NCBI RefSeq assembly: GCF_900090045.1
Contig: NC_041781.1
Span: forward strand, 1,401,001-1,465,000
Length of the DNA stretch: 64,000 nt
Origin: Plasmodium malariae
Lineage: Eukaryota > Apicomplexa > Aconoidasida > Haemosporida > Plasmodiidae
Direction: 5' to 3'
Position 1 is the stretch's first letter. Each line of letters opens with the position of its first letter. The notes under the pieces are model-generated. The model searched no databases and had not been told where the DNA came from. It saw only the letters and a list, made by a program, of their open reading frames with translations. Positions 23,926 through 36,000 of the stretch are shown piece after piece. The position numbers and the translations under genes were made by a program.

Positions 23926-24439
23926 TTTAATTTTTTTTTTCAAAAAAGACCAAAACAAAAATGACACATATGATGCTTATGTTTATACATTAAATACGTT
24001 TCAGCTTGAACATGACATTTCTTTAATATATCTCTAAGGATAAATATTATTAATGGAATTTTTTTTTTTTTCCCATACCATATATTAGCTTGCTTTTTTA
24101 GGTTTTGTACTTTTGCAGTATATGTGCTTTTACGAAGCGCATTTCATTCTTGTTAACAACCACATTTAGACGGCACCATATATTTACACATACATATAAA
24201 CATATATACATATAAACATATATACGTAGAAACATATATACATATATACGTAGAAACATATATACATATAAACACATGAACATATAAACACATGAACATA
24301 TATACATGCCCACATATACGCATATATATATATATATATATGCAAAGATACACTTATTTTTCTTCCATTGTACGTCTTCACTTTGCTATCCTTTTTGTGG
24401 TGCTCTGTTTGTCTTCATTAATTATGTCGTTAAGAAAAG

Positions 24440-27400
24440 ATGAAGAAATCAAAAAATTATATCAACTTATTTTTACTTAGTTCTACAAATTCACTAATTT
24501 TGCTGATATTTATGGAAATATTTTTTTTTTTATTGGATGGCATAAATACATTTGAATTTATAAACATCCAAGAAAGGATATCTCAAATAATTTTGTGCAC
24601 TTTTCTTGTTATACAGGTAGGAGTCTTAAAAGTTGCAGAAGTATTTTCAAAAAATAATAAGGGAAAACAATTAGTTATTATACATTATTTTTTTATTATA
24701 TATATTTTTCTGTTACCTTTATTATCTTTCCTTTTACTTACATCTGCTTTATCATGGACAAAAATTGTTTACTTTGCGTACATTTTAAGTTTAGCTACAT
24801 CAATTAAAATTAGGGGTCTACTCACAATTTGTGTCGTTACCTTAATTATGGGGTTTGTACGCTTTTACCATAGCTTACCAACTTCAACCATTATACTTTG
24901 CTTTACCCTCCTTTTGACAATTCACGTTTTAATATGTGTTATAATTCATATATCACTGTATATTTTGGCTAGACAAATTTCATACATTAAGAAAAAACCT
25001 TTGCGAGCATTCGATAATATACAACCATATTTTCATGAACTAGAAAAAAAAGCTATTTTAATCAGAAACAATCTGATTTATTGTCAACAAAACAACATCA
25101 GCGTGGATATACTAGGTTAAATGAACAAGCATTTTTTTTTTTTTTTTTTTTTTTTACGCAAATAATTGTGCATTTTTCTTTTTATTTTTACGTAAAGAAT
25201 TGTGCTTTTTTTTTTTTTTTTCTTTTTTTTCGAGCTAATGTAAATTCAATGATTGTATTTTTTTGCAATGTGTTTATGTTATGAGAGCTTTAAAGCAGCA
25301 GGGAGAGGGACAGAACTGTTTTCATTTAAATGTGCCACGTGGTTTTATACATATTTATATGTATGTACACGTTCGTGTTCGTGTTCGTGTGTATGCATGC
25401 GTTTGTTTTTCGCATGTATTTGTATGTAATACATTAGAACGCGCTTCCCCAATTTTGCACCTTCGTAGGAAACAGCCTGTTTGAGAGCGAAGTGAATGAT
25501 GGAATAAAGAAAATCAAAACGATAAATAAAAGTGGAGCAAATTTGGAAGAGTATGATGACGAGTTGGTAATGGTTGAAGATGAGATTCCACTCGATGTTA
25601 GTGATGTTAACTGCTCTAGTACGCATACGTTTTTTAGCGTGCATAATAGTGAAGAAAGGAAAGTTTTTCAAAATGAGGGAGCGTCTTCATTTTCAGATGG
25701 GGAAGAATCACATGTAAACAGATATAACAATCCGGTAAAAGTAAATCATAAAAAGGTGAAGGATAAGAATAGCAATCGGAAAAATTATTCGAATAAATAT
25801 TTTAAAAAAGAAAAAAACATAGGAAGCAGTGCAAGAGGGGAAAAGTGCACTCAGGGTAAACATATTATTAAGGAGATAAAAGTGAATACATCCAATGATG
25901 GTATTAACTGCATCAATGACAACAATAATGGAAAAGACAGAGGCATAAAGAATACCAAATATCATATTAAATATACCTTTTCACAAGATTGCACTAATTC
26001 GAACAATAGGATAAGAAATATTCCTACTATTAAAGACTCAAATATTAAAAAGATCAACAACAAGTTAGTGAACAGAAAATTGGATGATTTAAATGATAAA
26101 GATTATGGAGAAACATGCAAAAAAAAAAAAATTGTTCAGAAACATTTTTCCTTATTACGTAGGGGACTTAAGAAAATTAGCAGGAAAAGAAATATTTTAT
26201 TATCTGAAGAATTAAAAAATAATATTAACTACATTTATTTTGATAACAGTGGGAAAATTAAACAATCAAAAATTATACCTATATACGTTTTAGACAGACA
26301 TAATTTAAATGATATCTCTACATACTTAAGGGAGAATACTGCTACAAAAAATAGAACTTACTTTAAGATTTTTACTCTTCTTAATGATGATACCAAACTG
26401 ACTATTCATGAGAAGGCTATGTTTGTTAGCTTGGGCTTGTTAAAAAGTCCAAACGATCAAAAGGAACACGTTAAAAGGTGTACATGTAAAGGGGAAAAGA
26501 CAAAATATTATCATAATGATAACAATAAGAAGGAAAATTTTTACCGCAATAAGTATAGTAGTAAAAGCATATGCAATATGATGGATATTATAAATTCTGG
26601 CCTAATACCAAATTTTGAAAAAAAAAGGACGTCTAACTGTAATTTTAAGGATTCTTCGACAGATAACTACAAAATAAGTAGTCACAACAAATGGGAAGGG
26701 AATTACCAAGGCAGTACCCGAATGTTTTACCTAGTTAACCCAGTTAAAAAAAATAAAGGAGTACTAAGAATAAGCGAACATCCCGATTCTACGGACAAAA
26801 AAGAAGAAACTACTATGCCATATTGTCATTTCTTATCCGTTAATGATGCCAATACGTCTGTAGTAAGGGACAATTTAAATTTTTTAGTTAATAAACCAGA
26901 TAAAAGAAGTACATTACACTCACAAGGGTCAAGCGACGACATTTTATCTTCAAAGCAAGCATTTTATATTGATGATGCTATTGATGATTCTGTTAACTCG
27001 ATCATCACAGGAGATAGCGAAAGTGAAATGCACACATATAATACGTCTTCATCGGATCTGACTGCGTATAAGAAAGGGGAAGGGGAAAAAAAGACACGGG
27101 AAAGAAAAGGAGCAAAAGGGACAAAGGAAAGAAATGTTGACACAAAAGAGGAATCTGGTGAACTGGTACTAACAGAGGGGAATTCCTCCTCCCGTGGCGC
27201 AAATAAAGGAAGTGTCAACAAAAGAGGCGACAGATATGTTGACAGATGTGTTGACAGATGTGTTAGCAAAAGTGAAAAGAGAGATAAGGGGTACTACTAC
27301 CGCTTCTCGTGCAAAAGGAAGAGAATTTCCTACGGACGTGAAGAAGAATCCTGCGTGAGTAGCATCTTAAACACCTTTACGGATGAATCTGGGCAAAAAA

Positions 27401-29304
27401 AAAAATTTGAAAAAAAGTTGGGCAATAATATGTGCACAAAGTGCTTTGATGTTGGTAGGAATGATGACGGGAGCTCAGAGGGGGGGATGTCTTCGAGGGG
27501 GAATAGGCTCGATGTTGGAAGAGATGGTAGTAAACATGGTATCAGTGGTGGAAGTATCGATAGAATTTGCGATGGTAATAACTATGGCAATAGCGGCGAT
27601 AACCACAACGAGCAGGATCAATTCCCTATGTGCACAAACGTGTCAACTACAAGAATTAAGAAAAAGGTGAGTTGTTACCGCATACCTAAACTCTCGATGC
27701 GACTCAAAGATGAATCAAAAATAATTTCTAAAAAAAAAATTTTTTTTCTTGAATTTCATGATCATATATCGATAGATTATAAAAAGAAACCCTACAATGC
27801 TGAAAAGAAAAAAATGTGTTGCTCTAATTGGAGAAAATATTTTTTGTCTATAAATCCTGTTAGTAATATTTTCCGCAAAATAAAATTAATATATGAATAT
27901 GTTCAGAAGAAAGAGAAATGTTGGAAAAAGTATAACAATATTTTGTATGCATCAGAATGGGATACAAATATGCAGGATAACGAACTCGAATATATATTAA
28001 ATTATAAAAATTTTACAAAATGGTATGATTATTGGGTAAAGACACTTAAATATAATTATTATAAAAGTACATATATTTTAAATTTATTACTGCTATTTTT
28101 TAATGTTTTATTAGTATATTTACAATTACACTTATTTTATTTAATCTTCAAGACAGATAACAGTCATATGAAACCTCTTAACCAATTTTACGTCAAAAGG
28201 GAAGCACCATTTGATAGTAAATATTATAACATAAATAACTGTATTGATGAAAAGGTATTCTTGCGTTACATATATATACGAATACCTACACAGCTTTTCT
28301 TAAATACGTTTTTAGTTCTACCATGTGTGCTCATAAAACAATGCAGAAACATAAATCTGCTAAATCATAGTGCAGTTATAAATTGCTTTGTAAATATCTT
28401 TTTTGGGATGATCGATATTTCCTATTCTTTAAATGGCAGGATATACAACTTAGATGAATTATATATTGTGCTAAATTACTACAACATATTTGATATATTT
28501 TTAATTGGAAAATTAATTACTACTATATTTTTAATCCCATTTATTACCAATTTTAATGAATATAAAACTTCACCATTGATATATTTTAGCTGTTTCTGTT
28601 ATATAGCCACTTTTTATTATTCTTTTAACCCCTTTTCATTTTCCATCAAGTTGATGTACATAACAAATTTTGTTCTTCTCATAGCAACAGCCATCTCCAC
28701 TGCCTATTATTCCCGGTGATCACACAAAATGAGAGAAGCGCTCCAAAGCGTGTTGCGCATGAGACAGGACTAACCTACAGTTATTCCTAGCTGTCCTCAA
28801 TTTTGCCTAATTTTTAACAATTTTGTTAACTGTTCATAATTTTTCATAATTTTGTTAACTGTTCATAATTTTTCATAATTTCGTTAACTGTTCATAATTT
28901 TTCGTAATTTTGTTAACTGTTCATAATTTTTCATAATTTTGTTAACTGTTCATAATTTTTCATAATTTTGTTAACTGTTCATAATTTTTCATAATTTCGT
29001 TAACTGTTCATAATTTTTCGTAATTTTGTTAACTGTTCATAATTTTTCAAAAATTTTCACAGTTGTTCATATGTATATATATATATATGAATACCCATAG
29101 ATATACATACACAAATGTACACATATGCGAGTGCACGTAATATATCGAAGTGTTCGCTACTTATCCTTTTAACTTTTCAGGCTGATAACGAAATCGAGAA
29201 AGATGCTCTTTGTGAAATACGTGCTACCCTACTTCATTTATTTGACCTTTTTAAACACAGACCCAAACATTCGAATGGAGATAAGGGAAAAAAAAGCACC
29301 CTAA
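24440..29304 (+). CDS. Conserved-type multipass membrane protein, 6+6 TM, unknown function
   Basis: Exons are 24440-25115, 25469-28715 and 29181-29304. All junctions are GT-AG with matching phase (ILG|NSLFE at the first), giving 1348 aa. The start is the ATG at 24440 (MKKSKNYINLFLLSSTNSLI). Residues about 12-175 contain roughly six hydrophobic segments. Residues about 230-880 are hydrophilic and rich in Asn, Lys and Ser. Residues about 1080-1330 contain a second block of about six segments. In the last exon the frame fixed by the splice gives LITKSRKMLFVKYVLPYFIY and ends MEIREKKAP; another frame ending FAMI is open but does not match the donor phase. The topology recalls two-block integral membrane proteins such as cyclases, but I see no cyclase, phosphodiesterase or P-type ATPase motif. 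Function and location are unknown. Confidence 0.78.
28790..29062 (+). repeat. 29-bp minisatellite in last intron
   Basis: Eight or nine copies of TTTTGTTAACTGTTCATAAT plus TTTTCATAA fill the intron between 28716 and 29180 of the membrane protein gene. The core TTAACTGTTCATAATTTTT recurs at 37540-37620. Confidence 0.85.
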
Positions 29305-30286
29305 CAAAGCTGTGTTTAGGCTTGCTTAGTTTATTAGGATTTGCAATGATTTGAAATGAACTGGCAATAACTTTTACTTCAGGAAGCATTTATATATATG
29401 ATATGATTTTCCTCTGCTATGTTGCTTAATATATTTTATTTTACCTTAACATTCATGAAAATTTGTTCAACTGTGCATTTAAAATATGATTTGATGGGCA
29501 GGCGTAAATGTTTCTGTGTCAGCATTTTTTGCTTAATACTTCGTTTTTTTATTTCTTTATTTCTTTATTTCTTTATTTTTTTGTTTCTTTATCTTTATTT
29601 CTTTATTTAAAAAAATTTTTTTTTTTTTAAATTATCGTATTTAATTCTCACTCCATTTGTACGCTTAACTGATAATAATTTTTAATCGATTTCATATTTT
29701 AGTACGTTTTTCATTAACTCTCTTTTTGCTTTAGTTTCTGTGTTTTCTTTTTCTTTTCGTTCCCCTTTTTCGTCTTCTCTTTCATTTGGAAGCAATTCCT
29801 TATAGCAGGTTTAAAGGACGCCCAATAGAGGTGTATACTTTACACATGCTTCATTTACTGTTCTCATCTGATAGAATCCGCACGCACACCTGTATACATT
29901 TGGAAGCCATTAGAGGGTGCGAATTTGTGTGAAAAAATTTCCTGTAATTGTTATTACGAGGAAAAAAGCGTAAAAATAATAGAACAGATAGAAATAAAAG
30001 CGCAATACAAGTAACATATAAAACAAATAAAAAGAAACAGTACTCCTGTTTTTAAAAGATAGAAAATCAAGTTGAGGCATAAGTCGTACATGTTGTGTAA
30101 TGTCGAGTCCGCAGCGCGAAGCGGCTTTAAAACCTACTCGCTTGTTCGTTCGTTTGTTCGTTTGATCATTTATTCATCTGTTAATCTGTTCATTTGTTCG
30201 TTTGTTCATCTGTTCATTTATTTAATTGTTTATTTTGTTTTTTCCTTCCCCAGGGTCTTAATAAACAATAATTTCCTGGGGGCGAG
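29305..30286. other. Intergenic region before NADSYN
   Basis: This is the 3' flank of the membrane protein gene and the 5' flank of NADSYN. It contains TTTATTTC-type repeats (29545-29610), poly-T, and a GTTCGTTTGTTCATCT tract (30135-30230). A GC-richer patch at 30105-30130 (CCGCAGCGCGAAGCGG) can form a small hairpin. Apart from the upstream ORF described separately, no gene is supported. Confidence 0.55.
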
Positions 30287-30290
30287 ATGA
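30072..30290 (+). promoter_or_regulatory. Upstream ORF overlapping the NADSYN start (ATGA)
   Basis: A 72-codon ORF begins at ATG 30072 (MRHKSYMLCNVESAARSGFK) and ends with a TGA that overlaps the NADSYN ATG in an ATGA arrangement. If it is retained in the mature 5' UTR it could reduce initiation at NADSYN or permit reinitiation. The T-rich segment before a CCCCAG at 30250-30254 could instead be a 5' UTR intron, which would disrupt it. Confidence 0.35.
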
Positions 30291-32887
30291 CAACAAATGA
30301 TATCGGTCTAAGTTGCTGCTCGATATCATCGATCCCGTTAGATTATGAAGAAAATAAATTGAAAATTATTGAAAGCATAAAAAAATGCAAGCAGTTAAAT
30401 TGTTCTGTACGAATAGGTGGAGAGTTAGAGTTGTGTGGGGTGAGCTGTAAAGGTAGTTTCAGAGAAATTGAAGATATGCATGAGAAATGTTGGCTTTGTT
30501 TAAGTGAAATTTTAAGAGAAAAATATAATAACAAGCATGTGACAGATAACATATTATGTTTTATAAGTATGCCTGTATATTTTAGGAAAAAATTATATAA
30601 CTGTGAGTTGTTTATATACAATAATGAAATAATTTTAATATCGCCTAAAGAGAATGTATATAATTGTAATCAGAGGGATTACTTTGCTTCTTATTTGGAT
30701 TATCCTGAGGAAGAGAAGCAAGATGAACAACACAACAGTAATGATAACATAAACACATATGAGATTAATTTTAAAAATTCGAATGTTAGTATTTTGGGAA
30801 GTAAGATTGAAAAGTTTGCTTTGCCAAAATGTATTCAGAATGTAACAAATCAGACAGAGACATATATAGGGAAAGCTCTAATATGTTTTGGTCAACTCGT
30901 AATAGCACATGTATTCCTGGATGACTTAGTTGTGAAGGAAAATGCTCCAAGTATTGTTGATCGAGTTGACATGTTCAATGCCAGTGGGGGTAGCCATGGC
31001 AGCGTTGGCTGCATTAGTGATATTGACTGTATTGCTAACGATGCAAGCATTGGAAACGTTGGTAGCGATGCAAAGAAGGTATCATTCCAGAATGACTGTG
31101 TAAAATTATATATGAACAATAGGATAAAATTTGAATGCATTGATGTATTGCTAGTTAGCGGTTACATAACAAACGAGTTATTATTGTTTAGAAAATATTT
31201 CACAGAATTAATGAATCTAACAAAACAATATCCAAATATGGCTCTAAGTTTTAGTAATAATTTTGGTTGTGATAACTATTTCTTCAAGTTTGATGGTTTT
31301 TCATTTATCATTCGAAATGGTAAATTGTTAACAAAAAATGCAAGGTTTTGCTTTTCAGATATTCAAGTATCTTCCATCAATGTGTCTTTTAATAAGGAAA
31401 AGAAAAATTGGCAGCAAAACGAGCAGAAACAGCTACTACAGAGTGATCTTATGACTGTAGGGGGGGAAACATTCCCCATTATGATTATAGAAGAATTAGA
31501 AGGAGATGAAAGGTATAGAAATATTAATAGGGACAACTGTCAAAAATGTATATTTTCTTTCAATAAAGAGATAGATTTGCACATAAGAACATCTGAGGAT
31601 AATTTGGTAAATTTTCTTCCATCAAATTTTAACTGGCAAATATATGCACAGGGGAATGATTACCTTGTTTCCCTTTTTAAAAATCATCATAATAGTTTAG
31701 ATAACTACATGTACGAATTTGATTCAAAAATGTATGCTCTACATAATATTTATGAAGAGTTGAGTTTCAACTGTGCTTTATTTCTGTGGTATATTTTACA
31801 CTTGACAAATGCAAAGGGGTTTATTCTTGCCCTTTCAGGCGGAATTGACTCCTCCTTTTGCGCTTGCATGGTGCATATTTTGTCCATAATGATAGAAATT
31901 CGGTTGAAGGAGGGGAGTTCCATTAGAGGTAGTGGTAGCGGCAGTGATAATAGGAATGACCTTGATATACAGAATGAAGAACTGTTTACTAAAAAGACGA
32001 AAAATCTTCTCATTGATAAAGCATGCCGGAGAGACATATGTAACAAGCTGCTAAACACGTTATCTTTACCCTCAAAATATAGCAGCGAAAATACAAAATT
32101 TTTTGCTGAACAATTAAGTAAAAGTATTAACTCATATCATAATGTATACTGCATAGATAACATGTATACATTTCTAAAAAACGTTGGTGAGGATTTCTTA
32201 AAAAAGGATATGAAATATAAAAGTGAAGGGGGTAGTAACTATGAAGATGTATGTTTACAGAATATTCAATCAAGGTCACGATTGTTAGTTACATATTTTT
32301 TTAGCTCCTTAATATGCCATAAGAAATATTATTCGAATAATTTACATAATGAATATTTAATCGTATTAGCTACTGGAAATCTGGATGAATCCATCACAGG
32401 TTATTATACGAAATATGATTGTTCATCTGGTGATATTGACATAATAGGCAATGTAAGTAAACTATTAATTAAAGAAACAATGTGTCACTTAGGTAATGAT
32501 TCATTTTATGATTTGAAAATTTTAAATAAGATTAATGAATATCATCCATCAGCTGAGTTGAAACCGCTAGAGAATAAACAAACAGATGAAGAGGACTTAA
32601 ATTTAAAATATATGGAAATAAAGCTATTAACAATTTTAAAAAATAAATTCTTTTTTGGTCCATCCTCTATGTTTTACTATTTATCTAACTACTTTTGGTC
32701 TTCTATGTCACAAGCTGAAATATTTAATAAAATTAAAACATTCTTTACAAGGATGTTTAAAAATACCCACAAACTTTTTATTCTACCACCTGCATTAACC
32801 AATGAATCCTGTGGTTTGCACCTTTGCAGTGTGGTCAATTTTGCCAAGATTGATTTTGAGTTGTTAAGGAGGAGACTTAGTGGGTAG
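30287..32887 (+). CDS. NADSYN: Glutamine-dependent NAD+ synthetase
   Basis: This single exon of 866 aa catalyses the last step of NAD+ synthesis: amidation of nicotinic acid adenine dinucleotide with ATP, using ammonia from glutamine. The N-terminal nitrilase-type glutaminase domain (about residues 5-410) shows the catalytic Glu region GGELELCGVSC (Glu46 in register) and YNCELFIYNNEIILISPKE with the catalytic Lys. The usual CEELW cysteine motif is not obvious; after an Asn/Ser/Gly-rich insert the best match is DCVKLY (Cys271). The C-terminal synthetase domain has the P-loop SGGIDSS at 517-523 and the TGNLDESITGYYTKYD block at about 695-710, followed by SSGDIDIIGNVSKLLIKE. The ending HPSAELKP...DEEDLNLKYMEI is also typical. 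The enzyme is cytosolic or nuclear as known in the family. Assignment is secure; glutaminase competence is the open point. Confidence 0.95.
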   Translation: MTTNDIGLSCCSISSIPLDYEENKLKIIESIKKCKQLNCSVRIGGELELCGVSCKGSFREIEDMHEKCWLCLSEILREKYNNKHVTDNILCFISMPVYFRKKLYNCELFIYNNEIILISPKENVYNCNQRDYFASYLDYPEEEKQDEQHNSNDNINTYEINFKNSNVSILGSKIEKFALPKCIQNVTNQTETYIGKALICFGQLVIAHVFLDDLVVKENAPSIVDRVDMFNASGGSHGSVGCISDIDCIANDASIGNVGSDAKKVSFQNDCVKLYMNNRIKFECIDVLLVSGYITNELLLFRKYFTELMNLTKQYPNMALSFSNNFGCDNYFFKFDGFSFIIRNGKLLTKNARFCFSDIQVSSINVSFNKEKKNWQQNEQKQLLQSDLMTVGGETFPIMIIEELEGDERYRNINRDNCQKCIFSFNKEIDLHIRTSEDNLVNFLPSNFNWQIYAQGNDYLVSLFKNHHNSLDNYMYEFDSKMYALHNIYEELSFNCALFLWYILHLTNAKGFILALSGGIDSSFCACMVHILSIMIEIRLKEGSSIRGSGSGSDNRNDLDIQNEELFTKKTKNLLIDKACRRDICNKLLNTLSLPSKYSSENTKFFAEQLSKSINSYHNVYCIDNMYTFLKNVGEDFLKKDMKYKSEGGSNYEDVCLQNIQSRSRLLVTYFFSSLICHKKYYSNNLHNEYLIVLATGNLDESITGYYTKYDCSSGDIDIIGNVSKLLIKETMCHLGNDSFYDLKILNKINEYHPSAELKPLENKQTDEEDLNLKYMEIKLLTILKNKFFFGPSSMFYYLSNYFWSSMSQAEIFNKIKTFFTRMFKNTHKLFILPPALTNESCGLHLCSVVNFAKIDFELLRRRLSG

Positions 32888-33082
32888 AACTGCCGTCCTT
32901 TGATGACAACGTTGTATACATTGTTACCTCGGAAGGGAACATTGCTGATTGGTTAGCGGTTAGCCGTGAATGGTAAGATGTAACAGTGTACCACGCGCAT
33001 ATTTAATGTAGGTTCATAATTCCATGATGTGACTAATCATTTCTCGTTGATCCATCCCTCATGGAACCGCTCCTCTTTTTTT

Positions 33083-36000
33083 TTACAAAAAATTGCGCTC
33101 AAACAGCATCACCTGGTTGTTTATGATATCCTCTAGATTTCCCTCATTTTGAGTATTGCCTTTATTCAAATATGAGTCAAAAATGAAGTTGTCTTCATCG
33201 CTTAAGTTATGTGTATCATCCAAATTAATGGATGTGTTCATAATTTTCTGGCTTATCAGTCTGTGCGCCTTATTTGGGTATACCTCTGTTTTATTGAAGT
33301 TGGATAGTTGTTTTTCCTTAGAGGGGTTACATTTTTCTGTTGCTCTGTTGTCTTCGTCATCTTCGTTTTGTTCGTTGTTTTCTGCATCCTCATCTTTTTG
33401 TTCACCTTTTTTTTTTTTTTTTTTATTTTCGCCTAGTTTTTCGCCTTTTTTTACATTCTCGTGTTCACATAATTTTTCATTTTTTTTTATTTTTTTTTCA
33501 AATGCTTTCGTTCCAAAGTTTTTTGTGCACATTCCTTTTTTGTTAGTATCCTCTTTCATGCTATAAATTACACCTGCATCCTTGCCTTCTTTTATGTTTT
33601 TCCCCTTAATCACTATGCTCTTCATTCGGTTACTAACACATTTTACATTGCTAGCATTTCCCTTCATAGAAGTAACTCCAGTTTCCACTTTACCAGCATT
33701 CATTTTCGAAGAATTTGATATAGCGTTATCATTAAATGCATTTTCCTTTTTTTTGCTAGTAGTTACAATGACCTTTTGATGAATTTGTTGATTACCGTTC
33801 GTACTGTTCTGCTTACTCTTCAGCGGTATTTTTTTACTGTCCTTAGTTTTAACCCTAGAGTATTTACATTTTGCACTCTCCTTTTCAATGATCTTGCTTT
33901 CATTCACTCCTCCCTTTTCAAATTTTCCCGCCTTTACATAATTAGCACTGCGATAGCAGTCCTTGTAGTTACTTCTATGAAAGCCACTACTATAACGACT
34001 ATAAAAAGTTGTCTCACCATTTACCACTGCGCTATTTTTATCATTCTCCAAAAAATACCCCTTTTTATCAGTTGGCAAAATACTTATCACCTTACTTGCG
34101 TGCGATAAGTTAGAAGATGCTACTTCATGAGTAACTGACTTGTTTTTTAAATGATCATTTTTTATGGAATAATAGTAAGAACCATCGCTATGTTTGTCAT
34201 TTAAGCGACTATCAGTATTACAGTTATTATTTTTGTACATACTGCTAACACTGTCACTGTTATTGCAGTGACTACTAAAATTGTGCTTACTGGCATTTTC
34301 ATCATTTTCATCATGCTCATTATTTTCATCATTTTCATCATGCTCATTATTTTCATCATTTTCATCATGCTCATTATTTTCATCATTTTCATCATACTCA
34401 TCATTTTCATCATTTCATCATTTTCACATCATCATTTTCATCATACTCATTATTTTCATCATATTCATCATTTTCATCATATTCATCATTTTCATCAATT
34501 TCATCATTTTCATCATTTTCATCATTTTCATCATTTTTGTTTATTTCTGTTCCCCCTTCATTAGGAAAAAATTCCATTTTTTGGGGACTACTCAAATAAG
34601 AACAACTTTGGTTTATCAGTACGTCCTCTCTGTCTTTTCCATCAAAGGTAAAATAGGGCTCAATCTCAGACGCCTGCTCTTTATCATATATATTGTCATT
34701 ATTGTGCCCTTTCCACTTTTTATTATGTTCATCCAAGTGTTCACTCTGCCCTTCCCATTTTTTATTTTCTCCTTTTCCTCCTCCATAATATTCGGTCAAT
34801 TTATCACTTCCATAACACATTTGGGTCTGCCACTGTGCCTGCTGCTCATCGTCATTCACTTCGTCGTTTTCCCTAAACAGTAATTCCATTAAGGGATATT
34901 TCCTCATCTTTTCTATCTTTTCGTCTACTGAATGAGCACAAAACTCTCTTTTATCTGTAACTCCTCTTTTAGTATCACAATAATATTTTCCTTTAATTTC
35001 GATCTGTTCGCTCGTGCCATCAGTGCAAATATGTTTTCGCCCTCCCCTTTCGCTTATCATATCTGTATAAGAGTCTATTGTGCCATGTGTGTCTTCTCGC
35101 TTCCTACCATTCAGTGAAAAATTGCTGTACTCATTGTAATCTAGGTTTCTCACTTGTTCCATAATTGTTTTGATATGCTTAAATGTTTCCAGTTTGATTC
35201 TTTTTAATCTCAACATATGATTATTACTATTACCATTATTACTACTGCCATTATTGTTACTACCATTATTTTTATTTTTATTATCCTCAGCAGCACTGGT
35301 ACAGTTCAAATTCCTTAACTGTTCAGAATAATCCGAATCGAAAATGTGCTCACAGTCTGACGAACAACAGGTAGAGGAGCCTCTGGAAGAGGAGTCACAG
35401 GAAGGGGAGGGGTATGACGAATTACCTTTGTGTAAATTTATGTAGAACAGTTTCACTTCTACATCAGGGTAATATTTTTTTTCATCAAATATTTTTTTAT
35501 TAATTTGATAATTATCTATATCTTCCCTCTTTATTGCATTAAATGCTTCTATGTCTATAGAAAAATTTTCATTTCGAGTTTTTAGTTCTCTAACAAAATT
35601 TTCAATAATAGTTTCATCGGTCGAACAGGATATATCTGTGGGCGGAGTCAAACAGTCTTCTTCGGAATGATAATACGATTTCCTTTTCATATGCTTTTGT
35701 TTTTTCATACCTTTTTTGCTTTTTCTACAGTTGTGTTTAATTCTATCTAAGGGATAATAGTTTCCTTCTGAGGGGGAAGTAGGATCATGTTTTTTGCCAT
35801 CACTTGCGTCACTTGCCCCACTCGATCCATTTAACAATAAACTACTAGAGCAAAATCTACTCTCATAATAGCAGATGGACTCTCCTACAGCAGAATTTAA
35901 GAAGCGATCGCTTCTTTCGTTGGACTTGTCTAATAATCGTAACTTACAGTTAGGATCATTTTTATTTCTTTTAAAGTTTAACATATTTGAAGCATTGTTA

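Larger units (their letters stand above)
20016..24439. other. 4.4-kb divergent promoter region, no gene seen
   Basis: This is the head-to-head region between the EST1-NYN gene (-) and the 6+6 membrane protein gene (+). It holds (TA)n runs (20702-20752, 21953-21994), a 19-bp repeat (21120-21280), a 10-bp repeat (22140-22270), an 18-bp repeat (23810-23925), a CATATATACATATAAA tract (24180-24300) and several poly-T runs of 15-25 bases. I find no exon with convincing coding character. Both genes must have their promoters here. Confidence 0.6.

Noticed and set aside
29115..29354. Alternative frame of the last exon ending KLCLGLLSLLGFAMI
   Set aside because: The donor at 28716 is phase 2 in its codon, which forces the other frame (LITKSRKMLFVKY...KKAP). 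The FAMI frame would need a different donor.
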